A stretch of DNA of 64,000 nucleotides from contig NZ_NRDF01000006.1 in NCBI RefSeq assembly GCF_003130205.1, positions 1 to 64,000 on the forward strand, read 5' to 3'. Position numbers and translations under genes: made by a program. Shown here in pieces: positions 50,011-57,494 of the stretch. The stretch's first letter is position 1. Each line of letters opens with the position of its first letter. The notes under the pieces are model-generated. The model saw only the letters and a list, made by a program, of their open reading frames with translations. It made no database searches and was not told where the DNA came from. The stretch is from Aggregatibacter actinomycetemcomitans (GTDB lineage Bacteria > Pseudomonadota > Gammaproteobacteria > Enterobacterales > Pasteurellaceae).

Positions 50011-50709
50011 ATGAAACCCCTTTGTGTCGTCCTAAGCGGCGCGGGTATTAGCGCCGAAAGCGGCATTCCCACTTATCGTGCGGCAGACGGTTTATGGGCA
50101 GGGCATAAAATTGAAGAGGCGTGCACGCCGGAAGCCCTGCAACGTAACCGTCAACAGGTGCTGGATTTTTATAACGAACGCCGCCGAAATTGCGCCAAAG
50201 CCAAACCTAATGCGGCACATAACGCGTTGGTAGAATTGGAACGCGCCTATCATGTACAAATCATCACGCAAAATGTGGACGATTTACACGAACGCGCGGG
50301 CAGTGCCAACGTGTTGCATTTGCACGGCGAATTAACCAAAGCCCGTAGCAGCTTTGATCCCGATTACATCGTGCCTTGCACAGGCGATCAATCGGTGCAA
50401 GACAAAGACCCGAACGGGCACCCCATGCGCCCGCATATTGTCTTCTTCGGCGAAAATGTGCCCATGTTGGAACCGGCCATTGATTTGGTTTCGCAAGCAG
50501 ACATTGTGTTGGTCATCGGTACATCGTTACAGGTTTACCCGGCAAATGGGTTAGTCAACGAAGCCCCAAAAAACGCCCAAATTTACCTCATCGACCCAAA
50601 CCCGAACACAGAGTTTATTCGCCATAACGTCAACGTAGTAAAAATAAAAGCGGGCGAAGGCGTGCCGAAAGTGGTGGCGGAATTATTGGAGAAGGCAAAA
50701 AACAGCTAG
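50011..50709 (+). CDS. cobB: NAD-dependent protein deacylase (sirtuin, class III-like) without zinc cysteines
   Basis: A 232-residue sirtuin that removes acyl groups from lysines using NAD. The NAD pocket is seen in GAGISAESGIPTYR (10-23) and QNVDDLHERAG (87-97), and the catalytic base is H105 in LHLHGEL. Y54 and R57 (FYNERRR) form the Tyr-x-x-Arg pair that selects succinyl/malonyl lysine in class III sirtuins. The usual four zinc cysteines are missing; that region (ARSSFDPDYIVPCTGDQ) has just one. GAGGAGG lies before the ATG. Likely co-transcribed with grxB. Confidence 0.92.
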   Translation: MKPLCVVLSGAGISAESGIPTYRAADGLWAGHKIEEACTPEALQRNRQQVLDFYNERRRNCAKAKPNAAHNALVELERAYHVQIITQNVDDLHERAGSANVLHLHGELTKARSSFDPDYIVPCTGDQSVQDKDPNGHPMRPHIVFFGENVPMLEPAIDLVSQADIVLVIGTSLQVYPANGLVNEAPKNAQIYLIDPNPNTEFIRHNVNVVKIKAGEGVPKVVAELLEKAKNS

Positions 50710-50734
50710 AAAAATGACTGCACTTTTCATGCCG

Positions 50735-50765
50735 ATAGCGACATTTTGGTGTCGCTATTTTTTTG
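50735..50765 (+). terminator. Terminator after cobB
   Basis: ATAGCGAC and GTCGCTAT form an 8-bp stem around ATTTTGGT and are followed by a T run. It marks the end of the continuous core gene block. Confidence 0.88.
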
Positions 50766-50841
50766 TATTTTCTAACGACATAAATTGCCGTATGAGTGAA
50801 TAAAATAAGTTTCGTGTTTAATACAAAACAAGGAGAGTATT

Positions 50842-50889
50842 ATGAGAACTGCACCACTTCATGAGGTGAAAGTATTTATGTGGGCTTAG
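50842..50889 (+). other. Short ORF with strong ribosome binding site, probably the cut 5' end of a lost gene
   Basis: AAGGAG is followed after a good spacing by an ATG opening a 15-codon frame, MRTAPLHEVKVFMWA, then a stop. The translation start looks genuine but the product is too short to name. The transposase remnant begins just downstream, so this may be the start of a gene destroyed by that insertion. Confidence 0.35.
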
Positions 50890-50934
50890 AGTGTACTTAA
50901 TTTAGGGTCTTACTAGATAACGAAATAACATCCC

Positions 50935-51177
50935 ATGCAGGTTCTAATAACTCAATTGAGATTAAGTCAGCATACACAGAATAAACTTATCTAATTGTTC
51001 TTAGACGTTAGCGCCAGAATAGCAGGTTAGTTAACATAAAAAATACAGCCGCCAGTTATTTTCATCTTATTTACCAAACCAGCCCTCATTTAGAGATGTT
51101 TGAGGGCGAAATTGAGACCGATGAACGTTATTGCGGGCGGTATTCGTAAAGATAAACATGGTCGTGGTGCAGCAGAA
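50935..51177 (+). pseudogene. IS1016-type (IS1595 family) transposase remnant
   Basis: Translated in parts, this stretch gives RLSQHTQNKLI-stop-LFLDVSARIAG, then LVNIKNTAASYFH, then LIYQTSPHLEMFEGEIETDERYCG and GGIRKDKHGRGAAE. These follow, in order, the N-terminal half of the IS1016 transposase as I know it (RLSQ.KQNKLIELF.., NKNTAAYYFHRL, LIYQ.SPHLEM.EGEIE.DESYFGG.RKGKRGRGAAG). An in-frame stop replaces a Glu codon, and small deletions and frameshifts follow. The C-terminal half is gone; the parA remnant begins directly at its end. A left terminus near 50904 (GGGTCTTACTAG) is possible but unproven. Confidence 0.75.
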
Positions 51178-51468
51178 TTTTGTTGAGATGCGGGTTTTTA
51201 ATGCCAGTCTTTGAAACGAAGATGGTTCAACATCACGCAGTGATAAAAACTGACGGATGCCGCCGGGAGCGGTTTCAGCTAAACTATAGTAAGCGCTTAG
51301 TGTCGGTTGTGTATCTGTATCAATCAGTAAGGTTCTTAAACCATGGTCTGCACAAAATGCACCGATATTGGCGGCATTAGTGCTTTTGGCAGAACCACCT
51401 TTGGTACAGGCGATTGTAACAACGTAAGGTTTTTTAGCAGTGTGGTTAATGCACATAATTTTACTCAC
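51178..51468 (-). pseudogene. Truncated ParA-like partition ATPase of an ICE
   Basis: The first 90 or so residues (MSKIMCINHTAKKPYVVTIACTKGGSAKST...) are a ParA/Soj N-terminus with the ICE-type Walker A variant KGGSAKST and LLIDTDTQPTLSAYYSL. The family normally runs to 250 residues or more; here the sequence runs into the transposase remnant, and just before that a likely frameshift occurs (the next frame reads NPHLNKILLHH). In ICEHin1056-type elements parA lies at the end opposite the integrase. Here it starts 63 bases from the 3' end of tRNA-Lys, outside the resident ICE, so it looks like debris of another element. Confidence 0.75.
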
Positions 51469-51531
51469 TTAACAGAAGATTAACGTTAAGGAGTATCGAC
51501 TTTGGGCAACCGGTCCGGAACTTTAACTTTT

Positions 51532-51607
51532 TGGTGGGTCGTGAAGGGTTCGAACCTTCGACCAACGGATTAAAAGTCCGCTGCTCTACCGACTGAGCTA
51601 ACAACCC
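51532..51607 (-). tRNA. tRNA-Lys, anticodon TTT
   Basis: The minus strand gives a complete 76-nt tRNA beginning GGGTTGTTAGCTCAGTCGG and ending CACGACCCACCA. The anticodon loop CTTTTAA gives anticodon TTT. It matches bacterial tRNA-Lys nearly base for base. Its 3' end faces the truncated parA gene and its 5' end faces the ICE attachment site. Confidence 0.97.
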
Positions 51608-51659
51608 ATGTGCATTTTTATTTGGAGGGTAACTATTTAATAAGAAAGGTATTATTAAA

Positions 51660-51723
51660 TGGTGCCCGAGGCCAGACTTGAACTGGCACGCCTCGAAAGG
51701 CGAGGGATTTTAAATCCCTTGTG
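51660..51723 (-). other. ICE attachment site: 3' fragment of tRNA-Leu(TAA)
   Basis: On the minus strand this is the 3' 64 bases of a tRNA-Leu(TAA): CACAAGGGATTTAAAATCCC (anticodon arm, TAA), the variable arm CGCCTTTCGAGGCG, the T-arm TGCCAGTTCAAGTCTGGC, then CTCGGGCACCA. The 5' half (acceptor and D-arm) is absent; unrelated sequence begins right before CACAAGGG. Such a displaced tRNA 3' end next to an integrase is the classic duplicate left by integration at a tRNA gene. ICEHin1056 relatives are known to use tRNA-Leu. The intact gene should lie at the other ICE end, outside this window. Confidence 0.88.
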
Positions 51724-51885
51724 CACACGATTAGTGAAAAGAAAGAGTTAGACCTTACGCGATGTACCCAGCCAATACATCCAGATCTATCCACTAACGT
51801 CACGTGGATACTGTCATATCTTACACAAATTTACTAGTTTGTAAAGCCTGAACAGTGATTATTTCTAGTGTGCATTGATATGTCT

Positions 51886-52798
51886 TCAAAGAGAATTTGC
51901 ATATTTCCTAACCATTTCAATGTCATCCTCAATGTAACTTAGTGTTACTTTAATATCTTTATGACCCAATAGTTGCTTGGTTATATATAAATTTTCAGGA
52001 TTTCGCATTAAATTTGTTGCGGCAGTATGTCTGAATCTATGAGGTGAGCTTATTACACCGGTATATTTAGATATAACTTTAAACAGATAACTGACCTGAT
52101 CTTCTGTCATTGATTTTCCCTTTCGCTTCACTGCATTAGAGAAAAGATTTAAATTAAATAGTTGAGTATTTGAAGGTTGTTTTAATTTATGTAACCGATC
52201 AATTAGCTTTGCCAAATAAGGATATAATGTGTCTGAAATAGGCAGAGTGTGATAATCGTGATTCTTATTAATTTCTGGGGATATATAAATTATTCTTTTT
52301 TCAAGATCAATATCTTGTATTTTTAATTTGGTTAATTGGGCTCTGCGGATTGCTGTACAGCGGAATGTCATTATAAGTGTTTGTATAAACCATGTGGGTC
52401 GGAGAATTTTAGGAAGGTTGGCATTATCTTTGATTCCGCAGCTTAATTTTCGTAACTGTTCTGGACTATATACTTTCTTTCTATGCCGTCCTTCTTTAAC
52501 AAATAATCCATCAAGTGGGTTTTTATCGAAGGAAAGTATTTTATGTTCTATACCAAATTTAAAAATAGTTTTTAGCTGTCTAATATAACTATTCCAAGTA
52601 ATAGGGCGAATAGACTTATCTAAAACATTTTTTCTCCATCGCAATAAATCAGTGGTTGATAAATCTTCCAGGGAATCAAGCTTGCAATTTTTTTGTAGCT
52701 GTCGCATTGCTTTCTTGTAACTCTTTATCGTATCTGTACGTAGGCGACGATGGAAAAAAAAATGAATCTAATAAAATGTCGAATGAAACTTTACTCAT
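51886..52798 (-). pseudogene. int: ICE tyrosine recombinase (integrase), frameshifted at an A9 tract
   Basis: The long in-frame part (51886-52707) is a phage-type integrase: catalytic arginine in TAIRRAQLTKL, HRFRH (His-x-x-Arg) and the nucleophile tyrosine in KVTLSYIEDD. Upstream, an ATG at 52798 overlaps the relaxase stop (ATGAGTAA) and opens MSKVSFDILLDSFFF; deleting one T from the T9 run (A9 at 52754-52762 on the plus strand) joins this smoothly to HRRLRTDTIKSYKKAMRQLQKN, giving about 303 residues. As read, only an N-terminally shortened protein starting at 52707 could be made. Options are a true inactivating slip, phase variation, ribosomal slippage or a sequencing error. Confidence 0.8.
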
Positions 52799-54677
52799 TC
52801 TGGATCTCCTCTATTAGTGTTAAGTGCAGATTATCAATTAAAATCTGATTGCCGAAGAAGTATTCGGTGTCTTTAATTAAGTATCCAACCAATTTTGAAG
52901 ACTTTCTTGGTCCAGCTACGGAGCATTTCCAGAAATTTTGGCTGTCTTTATTTGGTAAATGGTATTTCTTGTGTAATTTTAAATCTTGGAAGGCATATTG
53001 CAAATTTTCTATGTCCTTTTTCGTGAAGCTAATATTAAGGCTATTGTAATAGTCTTGAAAAATACCTGGGCTAACTAAAAATAGGTGACCTTTGACTATG
53101 TGAAGCTTGGCATTTTTCACATTGATAGCTAGTTTTTTAGTACTAATGCCTAGTTTAAGCCAGTCAATGAATGCTTTTCCGGAAATGGTATCTGGCTTTT
53201 GGGTGGCGAGTGTTTTTTCTTCAGTAGATTTGATTTCTAAGGATTTCTCTGAACTTTCTTTATTGGATTCCATATTCTGAGCTTCATCTTCAAAAGATGA
53301 AGCTTGGACTGAACCATCGAATAGCCCTAGGACAAAATCAGCCATATCAGCATTATCCTTAACCTTAGTTTCTGGTACGGATTGGATTTCGTTTTGAATT
53401 AAATTATCAGCCGTTTCTTTTGTCGGTTCTGCACTTGAAAGTAAGTTTTGCTCTGAAATTGCACTTTCTGTAGTACAAATTTCTTTTGAATCATTATTCT
53501 TAGCCTCAACATATACTTCTCCAGCAAAAAATTCAGGACGGTCATTAACGTTTTCCCAAATTATTTCTGGTTTTATTTTTAGAAGAGTAAATGCTTTGGG
53601 TGGGCACCACCCTGAATCTGCTTTTATTCTACAATGCCAGATAGCGGTATTATCAGGTGTAGATTCAACAATATTAAGCGATTGCATTTCACTAAATAAT
53701 TTAGGGTTATCTGAAGGAACTGATATACCTTGCTCCAGTAGATAGGCACGAATCTGATCAGCAGTAGACTTACTCATTAACCAAAGACCATCATTTGTAT
53801 ACCAACCATCTGCTGGACCTTTAGGCGTATTGATTTTTAATTTATGTTGTAATAGATGACGTAATGCAAGAATTAGTTGTTTTGCAAACGATGTAACCGG
53901 ACGTTGTGTCAGTTTTGTTATATCACCACCAATAGCCAAAGTTACACTATTTTGGTCCGCTTTTTGTACTATTTCGGATAGTAGTCCTGCTTTATCGGAA
54001 TGTCCTGCCATAGCATACATTAAAGACGAAAATGCCTCTGGATATTGAGCCAGCCAATCAAAAGCTTCTTGGGGAATTAAGTAATTAGCAAGATAACTAC
54101 CCAGAACTGGGTGAAGTTCATAATCTCTTCCTTTTATGTATTTAAATTTGTAAGGTTGTGGCGGAATGCCATGCCAAGCAAACCAGCGTGATCCATTTTT
54201 TAGTTGTATTTCTATATCAACAATAATTTTGCCAATGTCGTGGACAAGTGCTTGGTAAATGATAGCCGCACTCCAAGCATCTCTTTGTTTTGATTGTTCT
54301 TCAGGTGCTGCATTTGGTGGTAAAACGTAGCTTTGTCGTAATTTTGCTGCAAAAGAAAGCACCTCTAGTCCATGGTCAAGCATTCCTCCCAAATGAGAGT
54401 GGTGATGAGCTTCCGAGGCAGGTAATAGTTGAACCATCTCAGCATAGCGTTCAATCGGCTTTTGGTATAGTGAACTAAACATGTCCTGAGTCATGGAAAC
54501 CTGTTGCCATAGTACATTCAGATATTTTTGACGTAATTCACTTTTTAGTAGTTCTACTGCGGGCAATGGGCTTATCCAACCATCATTATCAATCATTGGT
54601 AGTGTCGGTTGGATAGTAATATCAAAGGATTCGGTATTAGATTTTTTACTTAGGATTTTATGAAAAATGGAAAACAT
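52791..54677 (-). CDS. traI: MobH-family relaxase (TraI_2)
   Basis: A 628-residue relaxase that nicks oriT to start conjugative transfer of the ICE. The N-terminal TraI_2 domain contains the histidine-rich motif HHHSHLGGMLDHGLE (91-105), and the HD-type LVHDIGK (145-150) follows; this three-histidine plus HD arrangement defines MobH. The C-terminal third (about 515-628) fits the TraI_2_C domain (ISGKAFIDWLKLGISTKKLAINVKNAKLH), joined by a long low-complexity acidic linker. The end overlaps the integrase start by 8 bases. Confidence 0.92.
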   Translation of the reverse strand: MFSIFHKILSKKSNTESFDITIQPTLPMIDNDGWISPLPAVELLKSELRQKYLNVLWQQVSMTQDMFSSLYQKPIERYAEMVQLLPASEAHHHSHLGGMLDHGLEVLSFAAKLRQSYVLPPNAAPEEQSKQRDAWSAAIIYQALVHDIGKIIVDIEIQLKNGSRWFAWHGIPPQPYKFKYIKGRDYELHPVLGSYLANYLIPQEAFDWLAQYPEAFSSLMYAMAGHSDKAGLLSEIVQKADQNSVTLAIGGDITKLTQRPVTSFAKQLILALRHLLQHKLKINTPKGPADGWYTNDGLWLMSKSTADQIRAYLLEQGISVPSDNPKLFSEMQSLNIVESTPDNTAIWHCRIKADSGWCPPKAFTLLKIKPEIIWENVNDRPEFFAGEVYVEAKNNDSKEICTTESAISEQNLLSSAEPTKETADNLIQNEIQSVPETKVKDNADMADFVLGLFDGSVQASSFEDEAQNMESNKESSEKSLEIKSTEEKTLATQKPDTISGKAFIDWLKLGISTKKLAINVKNAKLHIVKGHLFLVSPGIFQDYYNSLNISFTKKDIENLQYAFQDLKLHKKYHLPNKDSQNFWKCSVAGPRKSSKLVGYLIKDTEYFFGNQILIDNLHLTLIEEIQNE

Positions 54678-54689
54678 AGTTGCTTCATA

Positions 54690-54955
54690 TCTTAGTAAGG
54701 GGTGTTATTTAATGTTGCAGAATACAAGTGATGAATATCAAAACAACAAATAAGTGATCATTAAAAACAGATAAATATGGTGCGGGTTGTTCCTGCCTTT
54801 TGAAAAAGCCTTTTGGCCTTTTCAGGTAAGACCTTTCCCTTGGAAAGGTTATCCTTAAATTTTACCCTTAGCCCGCTAGGGCTCCCTTGTTCCTTTTACC
54901 TTTTTGCGGTTTTGTTGTATGATTTCAAGGTATGTAGATCCGTGTTGGAGAAAAT
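54690..54955. other. Hairpin-rich region upstream of the relaxase, candidate oriT
   Basis: The divergent gap between the relaxase and the antitoxin holds adjoining inverted repeats: AAAAGCCTTTTGGCCTTTT near 54803-54821, ACCTTTCC-CTT-GGAAAGGT near 54832-54850, and AGCCC-GCTA-GGGCT near 54870-54885. Origins of transfer in MobH elements usually lie next to the relaxase gene and contain such repeats. No nick site is identified. It must also hold promoters for the genes on both sides. Confidence 0.45.
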
Positions 54956-55135
54956 ATGTTAAATCAAGCTAAATTAAAAAATGAGCAAACTCACTTTCAA
55001 GAAAGAGTATTATCAGTGTTTGAACAGTCCTTAACTGAAGAGCAACGCTTTTTACAAGGTGTCTTGAATGGCAAAATTAAGACCTACTCACATGAAGAGG
55101 TAATGAAAGATTTGCGCAAGGCATTGAAACGATGA
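54956..55135 (+). CDS. Small antitoxin-like protein 1
   Basis: A 59-residue ORF (MLNQAKLKNEQTHFQERVLSV...) with GGAGAAA before its ATG and an ATGA overlap with the RelE/ParE toxin gene that follows. That genetic arrangement and the basic helical C-terminus (EEVMKDLRKALKR) are typical of type II antitoxins. It does not obviously match ParD, StbD or RelB, so the name is based on context. Confidence 0.7.
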   Translation: MLNQAKLKNEQTHFQERVLSVFEQSLTEEQRFLQGVLNGKIKTYSHEEVMKDLRKALKR

Positions 55136-55410
55136 AACAGGATTACGTTGTTCAATGGTCTGAAATGGCTAGATTTCAGCTTTTAGATAAAGCGGAATAT
55201 ATTTACACACAAAGCCAAAGTAAGGAAGTGGCTGACAAATTCATTGAGGAAATAGAGCGTCTATCAGAAAAACTTAGTTACATTGCTGACGCCTATACTG
55301 ACGGGAGATTTCACATTTTTCCACTTAAAAATGGGCATTCAGTGAAGTTTCTGGTTGTAGGAATGTATATTATGATTTACGCTTTTTTGCCAAAAGGTGT
55401 GAATCATTAA
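55132..55410 (+). CDS. RelE/ParE superfamily toxin
   Basis: A 92-residue protein with the RelE/ParE fold pattern: YVVQWSEMARFQLLDKAEYI, a helix pair (KEVADKFIEEIERLSEKLS), then the strand GRFHIFPLKNGHSVKFLVVGMYIMIYAFLP. The ParE/RelE-type ending is shortened. Whether it targets gyrase or mRNA cannot be told from the residues seen. It overlaps the upstream antitoxin-like gene by 4 bases and is followed 10 bases later by a second small antitoxin-like ORF. Confidence 0.8.
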   Translation: MKQDYVVQWSEMARFQLLDKAEYIYTQSQSKEVADKFIEEIERLSEKLSYIADAYTDGRFHIFPLKNGHSVKFLVVGMYIMIYAFLPKGVNH

Positions 55411-55420
55411 GAAGGGGTGT

Positions 55421-55585
55421 ATGTTATTTAAGCTCGAACCCGAATATGAAGATTTTTTAGCTCAAAAGATTCAAATGGGGCTAGTGGACCTTGCTGAGGG
55501 GCGTTACTCAACTGCTGAACAATTTAAGCTAGAAATGGAACAATTATTAGTTCATAAGGAATATGAATTACAGCAATATGGCTAA
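55421..55585 (+). CDS. Small antitoxin-like protein 2
   Basis: A 54-residue ORF (MLFKLEPEYEDFLAQKIQMGL...) preceded by AAGGGG and lying 10 bases after the toxin. Its core VDLAEGRYSTAEQFKLEMEQLL has the same spacing of Gly, Tyr/Ser-Thr, Glu and hydrophobic residues as LQGVLNGKIKTYSHEEVMKDLRKAL in the upstream antitoxin-like protein. It may be a second antitoxin or the first gene of a partly lost second module. Confidence 0.55.
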   Translation: MLFKLEPEYEDFLAQKIQMGLVDLAEGRYSTAEQFKLEMEQLLVHKEYELQQYG

Positions 55586-55665
55586 GCTACAAATGCTTGC
55601 AGTCATCTATAGTTAGCGGTTGTCTCCAAGACATAGTGATCAGCTTGCTCCATTTTTTTGCATTG

Positions 55666-55953
55666 CTACTTGTTCATATCTTCACTACTCTCATAATCTC
55701 CGTAGTTGTTTTCTGTCTCAGTGTTTTCATCTTCGTTTAGTTGTGACTCAAGGATTTTTCTGTCTTCATCACCCAAAAATTTCCAATAGTTGCAAATCAG
55801 TTCCTTTTCTCCATACCTTTCCCATACTCCCGGATAAAAATAATCTGCATCAACATGGCAAATTCCACCTACGTGTGGGGACCGAGTGTTTGCTATGGCT
55901 CCAATAACCTGAATAAACGTAATGCATAAAATAGGAAGTGTGTTAGGTTTCAT
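55666..55953 (-). CDS. Hypothetical exported protein
   Basis: A possible 95-residue protein with an N-terminal hydrophobic segment (LPILCITFIQVIGAIA, about 5-20) resembling a signal peptide, two later cysteines (C32, C54), and a very acidic tail (ESQLNEDENTETENNYGDYESSED). No convincing ribosome binding site precedes the ATG. It is the only sizeable frame in the 640-base gap between antitoxin-like protein 2 and the next gene; the rest of that gap is AT-rich and otherwise empty. No family is recognised. Confidence 0.4.
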   Translation of the reverse strand: MKPNTLPILCITFIQVIGAIANTRSPHVGGICHVDADYFYPGVWERYGEKELICNYWKFLGDEDRKILESQLNEDENTETENNYGDYESSEDMNK

Positions 55954-56224
55954 TGTCTAGATAGATGATATGGTTTTCTCAATTCTAGATATTCCATTTC
56001 CTATCTAACAGATTTATTCATATTTTCATTTCAACAGATTTCAAAAACTATCCTGAATCAAAAAACAATTCATCAGTACGATTTTGCTCAAAACTTCTAT
56101 GATTTAGTCTATAAACTTTGAGGTGAGTTTTTAGACTGTCTAAAAACCTATAAAAAGTAAGATTTTAGACTAATGGTTATCACTAGTCTAAAAAGTTTTA
56201 AGTTTTGAATAAAGGAAAATTTTT

Positions 56225-56560
56225 ATGAAAAAATTCTCAAACATAAATTCATTAGAATACTGCCTTTTATCTTGGTATTTGTATTTAGATGAACTAAAAA
56301 AAAGAAGGAAAAGAAAGTTATGGGATAGGTTATTAAGTAAAAATATAATCCAAGCTTATGTAATGCAAAATAATTTCCAAGGTTTGTTGCAATGTAAAGA
56401 TGCGACAGAGATGACTAAGGAAATTGGTTTTTTATTGCTCAAGGCGGGAGAGATACCATTAAAGACCCCTGATGAATATGGTATGAGTCATGCTTATGAT
56501 ATAGAAAGAATGATAGATAAATTAAGAAATATAGCGAAAATAGCTAATGAAACATACTAA
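56225..56560 (+). CDS. Hypothetical protein, first of the shared-leader small-gene array
   Basis: A 111-residue basic, helix-rich protein (MKKFSNINSLEYCLLSWYLYLDELKKRRKRKLW...) with AAAGGAAA before its ATG. No family is recognised. The leader TTAAGTTTTGAATAAAGG just upstream recurs, with variation, before each of the next four genes. Composition is strongly AT-rich, as in the rest of the ICE. Confidence 0.65.
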   Translation: MKKFSNINSLEYCLLSWYLYLDELKKRRKRKLWDRLLSKNIIQAYVMQNNFQGLLQCKDATEMTKEIGFLLLKAGEIPLKTPDEYGMSHAYDIERMIDKLRNIAKIANETY

Positions 56561-56599
56561 CATAGTAATTGTTAAGTTATTGATAATAAGGAGATGGCT

Positions 56600-57076
56600 A
56601 TGTCTGAAAAAATCGGCCTTTCATTACTAGAGAATAATAGAATCAGAATCCTTTTGAACTCTAATCAAGTAATAGAATTCGAGCTTCGTAGAGGAGAATA
56701 TGGGCATTCTCCGTATTCTGATGATAGTTTTGTTGGAATTGAAATTACAGATAATTCAGAACAACAAAAAATTATTGAGTTAGCAACAAAATATGCAACT
56801 AAAGACTTTGGCGTTCAGTCTTTATTTCAAGAGGGAGAAGGAGAACACGCAATTCAATATGAAAGCTGTGAGATAGATTTCACACCAGAGTGTGTAGATA
56901 AAAATGTATTTCTGAATGAAATTGTTTTTCTTAACCAACTTAATGCTGATCTGATTGAAAAAATCAAGTCAGAAAAATGCACGCAAATAATGATTAGCTT
57001 TCCGATGAATTATCCTGATGGATATTTAGAAAAAAAATTAGAGCAACTAAAGAACTTAATATCTAATAACAGTTAA
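56600..57076 (+). CDS. Hypothetical protein
   Basis: A 158-residue acidic protein (MSEKIGLSLLENNRIRILL...). The ATG at 56600 is preferred over 56594 because AAGGAG directly abuts the earlier one. The first 70 residues look strand-rich and the C-terminus (LEKKLEQLKNLISN) helical. No known family is recognised. It is preceded by the variant leader GTTAAGTTATTGATAATAAG. Its stop codon lies inside the next copy of the leader. Confidence 0.65.
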   Translation: MSEKIGLSLLENNRIRILLNSNQVIEFELRRGEYGHSPYSDDSFVGIEITDNSEQQKIIELATKYATKDFGVQSLFQEGEGEHAIQYESCEIDFTPECVDKNVFLNEIVFLNQLNADLIEKIKSEKCTQIMISFPMNYPDGYLEKKLEQLKNLISNNS

Positions 57077-57100
57077 GTTTTGCACATACAAGGATATTAA

Positions 57101-57328
57101 ATGAAATTTAAAAAAATCTCTTTCATTACATCAGAGTTAATGCTTGTTTTGGTGTCAGTAGGGCTTTCGATTGAGTTAATAAAATGGATAAGCCCAATCC
57201 TAAACGCGGATAATTTCAGTGGTATTATAGTTAAAGCAGTCTTGCTAATAATTTGTGTATCAGGTATCTACTCTGTATTATCAAGACTAAACGCTTTGCT
57301 TTTTAAAGCTGTAGATAAAACGAATTAA
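57101..57328 (+). CDS. Hypothetical small membrane protein
   Basis: A 75-residue protein with two hydrophobic segments (about 12-30 and 43-64, the second IIVKAVLLIICVSGIYSVLS). CAAGGA lies before the ATG, inside the leader copy GTTAAGTTTTGCACATACAA. No family is recognised. Confidence 0.6.
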   Translation: MKFKKISFITSELMLVLVSVGLSIELIKWISPILNADNFSGIIVKAVLLIICVSGIYSVLSRLNALLFKAVDKTN

Positions 57329-57356
57329 GTTTAAATTTTGAATAAAGAGAAAAACG

Positions 57357-57473
57357 ATGGTAGAAATATTAAGTTTAGTAGCATTGTGGCTTTGCATAAT
57401 TTCGTTGTGGATTAGAGTTTATCTTTTAGAAAAGATGATTGTTGAGCTTAAAAGCAAAATTGATAAATCTTAG
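57357..57473 (+). CDS. Very small membrane protein
   Basis: A 38-residue ORF: one hydrophobic segment (ILSLVALWLCIISLWIRVYL) followed by a charged helix (EKMIVELKSKIDKS). AAAGAGA precedes the ATG within the leader copy TTTTGAATAAAGAG. With a membrane segment and short coiled tail it could be a regulatory peptide or a toxin-like peptide. It ends 21 bases before the serine recombinase start. Confidence 0.5.
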   Translation: MVEILSLVALWLCIISLWIRVYLLEKMIVELKSKIDKS

Positions 57474-57494
57474 GTTTTGAGCGAGGATAAAATT

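Noticed and set aside
51180-51380. Plus-strand 66-codon frame over parA
   Set aside because: Antisense to a recognisable ParA N-terminus; no independent support.
51660-51723. Functional tRNA-Leu gene
   Set aside because: The acceptor 5' strand, D-arm and 5' anticodon flank are missing, so it cannot fold as a tRNA; treated as the att fragment.
53200-53500. Frameshift or fusion in the relaxase
   Set aside because: The low-complexity acidic stretch is a normal linker between the TraI_2 and C-terminal domains; the frame is continuous.
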